Positions 4,802-6,240 of a DNA stretch of 6,240 bases are shown one piece after another. The position numbers and the translations under genes are program-made. The DNA comes from an uncultured Bdellovibrio sp. (GTDB lineage: Bacteria > Bdellovibrionota > Bdellovibrionia > Bdellovibrionales > Bdellovibrionaceae). Below the pieces are notes generated by a model. The model saw only the letters and a list, made by a program, of their open reading frames with translations, ran no database searches and was not told where the DNA came from. Positions within the stretch are counted from its first letter, which is position 1. Each line of letters starts with the position of its first letter. The stretch lies in NCBI GenBank assembly GCA_946480995.1, contig CAMLMF010000162.1:1-6240 (forward strand). The letters run 5' to 3'.

Positions 4802-6055
4802 GTGAAGTCTTTGCTCCTGCTTATATTTTTTAGTGCCCTGTCCTCCCACGCCGCGATCTTTTCGCCCCAAGGTGTGGAAGTTAAATTTTCTTACGCAACC
4901 ACCTTCCAAACTTCTGAAACCGATACAGATCCCCTTGAATTGGTGGGTCGCCACGCTCAACATCTTTTTGGCTTCCTGCACTCCCCGGCCTTGGTGGCAG
5001 GTTACAACATCAACAGCGACACACCGGGGATTGGCGCCCCACGCTTGCCATTGAATTTTCAGATCACGCAAGATCAAAATAAATCAGGTGTACGCAAAAT
5101 CGCTTACAAAACTTCGGGCACGTTGCTTTTACATAAAGCCGTGGTGGAGGAAATTCTTCCCGTGGGCGCATGGGAAATCACCATGCCAGCAAATCTGGAT
5201 AAATTTTACGACGAAAACTGCACGGACGAGCACTACAACAGCATCGGAGACTTCTGGTACTTTTATGATCCCTTTTTAGAGGACTGCGAGTACCTGTCCG
5301 AAGCTCCGCTGGCGAACAAAGTGATCGTAAGGGTTGCGGCGATGAAAAGTATTGCCGCTGATACTGTAGCCGCCCTTGATAAAATCCGCGACGACAATGG
5401 CAATGGCGAGCTTTTCCAAATCACCACGATCAACGGATTTTCCGAAGATTCAAAAAACCCGCAAGATGACGGTCGCCTTAGTTTTGAACAAGTAAATATC
5501 TGGCTGCGCAAAAGTGGTTTCACTGAAACGGTGGTGGCAAGTTACGCCAATCGTCCCGTTCTGCAATTTGAAAAGACTTTGAAGAAAAAAGATGGTTCCG
5601 TGGTCGCCGTGCGCATCACTCGTCTTTTAGCAGAAACTGCCATTGCTAAAAAGAATGTCACTTTCGCCAAATTCTTTAAAGAGGCGATGAAAAATGCCGA
5701 CGTGATTATTTATGCGGGCCATTCCGGTTTAGGTGGCAATTTAGATATTGGTTCCCTCGAAGACAAGGCCGGCGCCTTAGAGTTCACTGCAGGGAAGCAC
5801 CAGTTGTTATTCTTGGATGGCTGCTCGACGTATTCATATTATCTGTCGATGTTTGCGGATCGTGCCCCGAAAAATAAGTTGAGTATTTTAACTAACGGCT
5901 TAGTAAGTTATTTCACTTACGAGCCGCACACGCACATTGCACTGATGAAAAGGCTTTTTAAGGTCAACGAGAACCCGACCTGGTCAGAAGTTCTCGCTGA
6001 TATGGAGCAGCCACTAGGTGGCATGAGTTACTTGCTTAGCGTTGGTTCTCTTTAA
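4802..6055 (+). CDS. Secreted caspase/gingipain-like (clan CD) putative cysteine peptidase
   Basis: A 417-residue protein with a clear Sec signal peptide (MKSLLLLIFFSALSSHA, then AIFS) and no lipobox. I do not recognise the full-length family. The C-terminal third carries NADVIIYAGHSG with His307 and KHQLLFLDGCSTYSYY with Cys341. Each motif ends a hydrophobic strand, in the His-then-Cys order of clan CD peptidases (caspases, gingipains, clostripain, CHAT). The 34-residue His-Cys spacing is close to that of gingipains. The N-terminal 280 residues are unassigned. They include Cys140 and Cys162, a possible disulfide, and two Asp/Asn/Gly-rich loops (DDNGNGEL at 197-204; QDDGRLSFE at 221-229) that loosely resemble calcium-binding loops. 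The start is GTG at 4802, preceded by AGAGGT in a hairpin stem; it yields the signal peptide directly. The 3' end overlaps the convergent gene by 20 bp. The coding call is strong; the peptidase call is inferred from motifs. Confidence 0.85.
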   Translation: MKSLLLLIFFSALSSHAAIFSPQGVEVKFSYATTFQTSETDTDPLELVGRHAQHLFGFLHSPALVAGYNINSDTPGIGAPRLPLNFQITQDQNKSGVRKIAYKTSGTLLLHKAVVEEILPVGAWEITMPANLDKFYDENCTDEHYNSIGDFWYFYDPFLEDCEYLSEAPLANKVIVRVAAMKSIAADTVAALDKIRDDNGNGELFQITTINGFSEDSKNPQDDGRLSFEQVNIWLRKSGFTETVVASYANRPVLQFEKTLKKKDGSVVAVRITRLLAETAIAKKNVTFAKFFKEAMKNADVIIYAGHSGLGGNLDIGSLEDKAGALEFTAGKHQLLFLDGCSTYSYYLSMFADRAPKNKLSILTNGLVSYFTYEPHTHIALMKRLFKVNENPTWSEVLADMEQPLGGMSYLLSVGSL

Positions 6056-6240
6056 TCCAACGTTCTAAAGCTGAAGCATCTTTCCATTCGAAAGCCTTCA
6101 CAGAATCCGTTGGATTCACAATCGCAAACTGCACCGGAGTTTGGCGTGGTTGGCTGCCAAGCAAGCCTACGACAATCGAATAAATAACTGGCTTATCAGT
6201 CGGCATAATGTGTCCAGCCCCTGCAACCACAACCACTCGC
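6036..6240 (-). CDS. C-terminus of unidentified protein (truncated by window edge)
   Basis: The open frame runs in from the right edge and stops at TAA (6036-6038), giving about 67 residues. It begins with a hydrophobic strand RVVVVAGAGHIMPTDKP and ends LERWIKENQR. The true start is outside the window; an internal GTG near 6236 sits inside the strand and is not a credible start. The AGAGH segment recalls the conserved strand-Gly-His of ChaN-like haem-uptake proteins, TraB/GumN-type proteins or the catalytic-His loop of alpha/beta hydrolases, but about 55 residues remain after it and I cannot choose between them. Its 3' end overlaps the convergent plus-strand gene by 20 bp, with no terminator visible between them. 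Confidence 0.75.
   Translation of the reverse strand, partial: RVVVVAGAGHIMPTDKPVIYSIVVGLLGSQPRQTPVQFAIVNPTDSVKAFEWKDASALERWIKENQR

Noticed and set aside
4784..5523. Minus-strand frames (4784-5077, 5263-5523) and plus-frame shadows within the caspase-like gene
   Set aside because: They overlap the long signal-peptide-bearing frame entirely or nearly so and show no domains or ribosome sites.
5716..5736. GHSGLG read as a lipase-type GXSXG nucleophile elbow
   Set aside because: The residue two after the serine-glycine is leucine, not glycine as the elbow requires, and a DGC motif 34 residues on fits a His-Cys clan CD arrangement better.

Overview
The window looks like chromosome from a Bdellovibrio-like predatory bacterium (Bdellovibrionota). 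The main support is the partial flagellin at the left edge, whose N-terminus closely resembles the Bdellovibrio FliC proteins as I remember them. The dense set of exported hydrolases and the moderate GC with AT-rich, hairpin-rich intergenic DNA also fit. No database search was possible, so the taxonomic call rests on recognition alone. There are no mobile elements, CRISPR arrays, tRNA or rRNA genes.

Layout from left to right. (1) 1-431, minus strand: N-terminal 143 codons of a flagellin, cut by the window edge. (2) 432-926: a 495-bp stretch without a protein gene. It holds a highly structured segment (594-732) followed on the plus strand by a strong intrinsic terminator (752-796). I interpret this as a plus-strand small RNA gene of about 200 nt, divergent from fliC. 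A second terminator (840-883), facing the other way, ends the protease operon. (3) 927-3425, minus strand: a two-gene unit 12 bp apart, an exported DUF1460/NlpC-P60-like cysteine hydrolase followed by an exported subtilisin-family (S8) serine protease. (4) 3426-3735: a divergent control region with a terminator-like hairpin in the leader of the hydrolase operon. (5) 3736-4713, plus strand: an outer-membrane beta-barrel protein. (6) 4714-4801: two tandem hairpins. The second buries the Shine-Dalgarno sequence of the next gene, and a TTGACA-containing candidate promoter lies across the first. (7) 4802-6055, plus strand: an exported protein whose C-terminal third carries a His...Cys pair in the arrangement of clan CD (caspase/gingipain-like) cysteine peptidases. 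(8) 6036-6240, minus strand: the C-terminus of another protein, overlapping the previous gene tail-to-tail by 20 bp.

Four of the six protein genes have clear signal peptides, and three of those are probable hydrolases with Cys or Ser nucleophiles. A cell-envelope or prey-degradation role is a reasonable inference but is not shown by the sequence. The most novel items are the candidate structured RNA beside fliC, the caspase/gingipain-like protein, and the start-site-masking hairpin in front of it.
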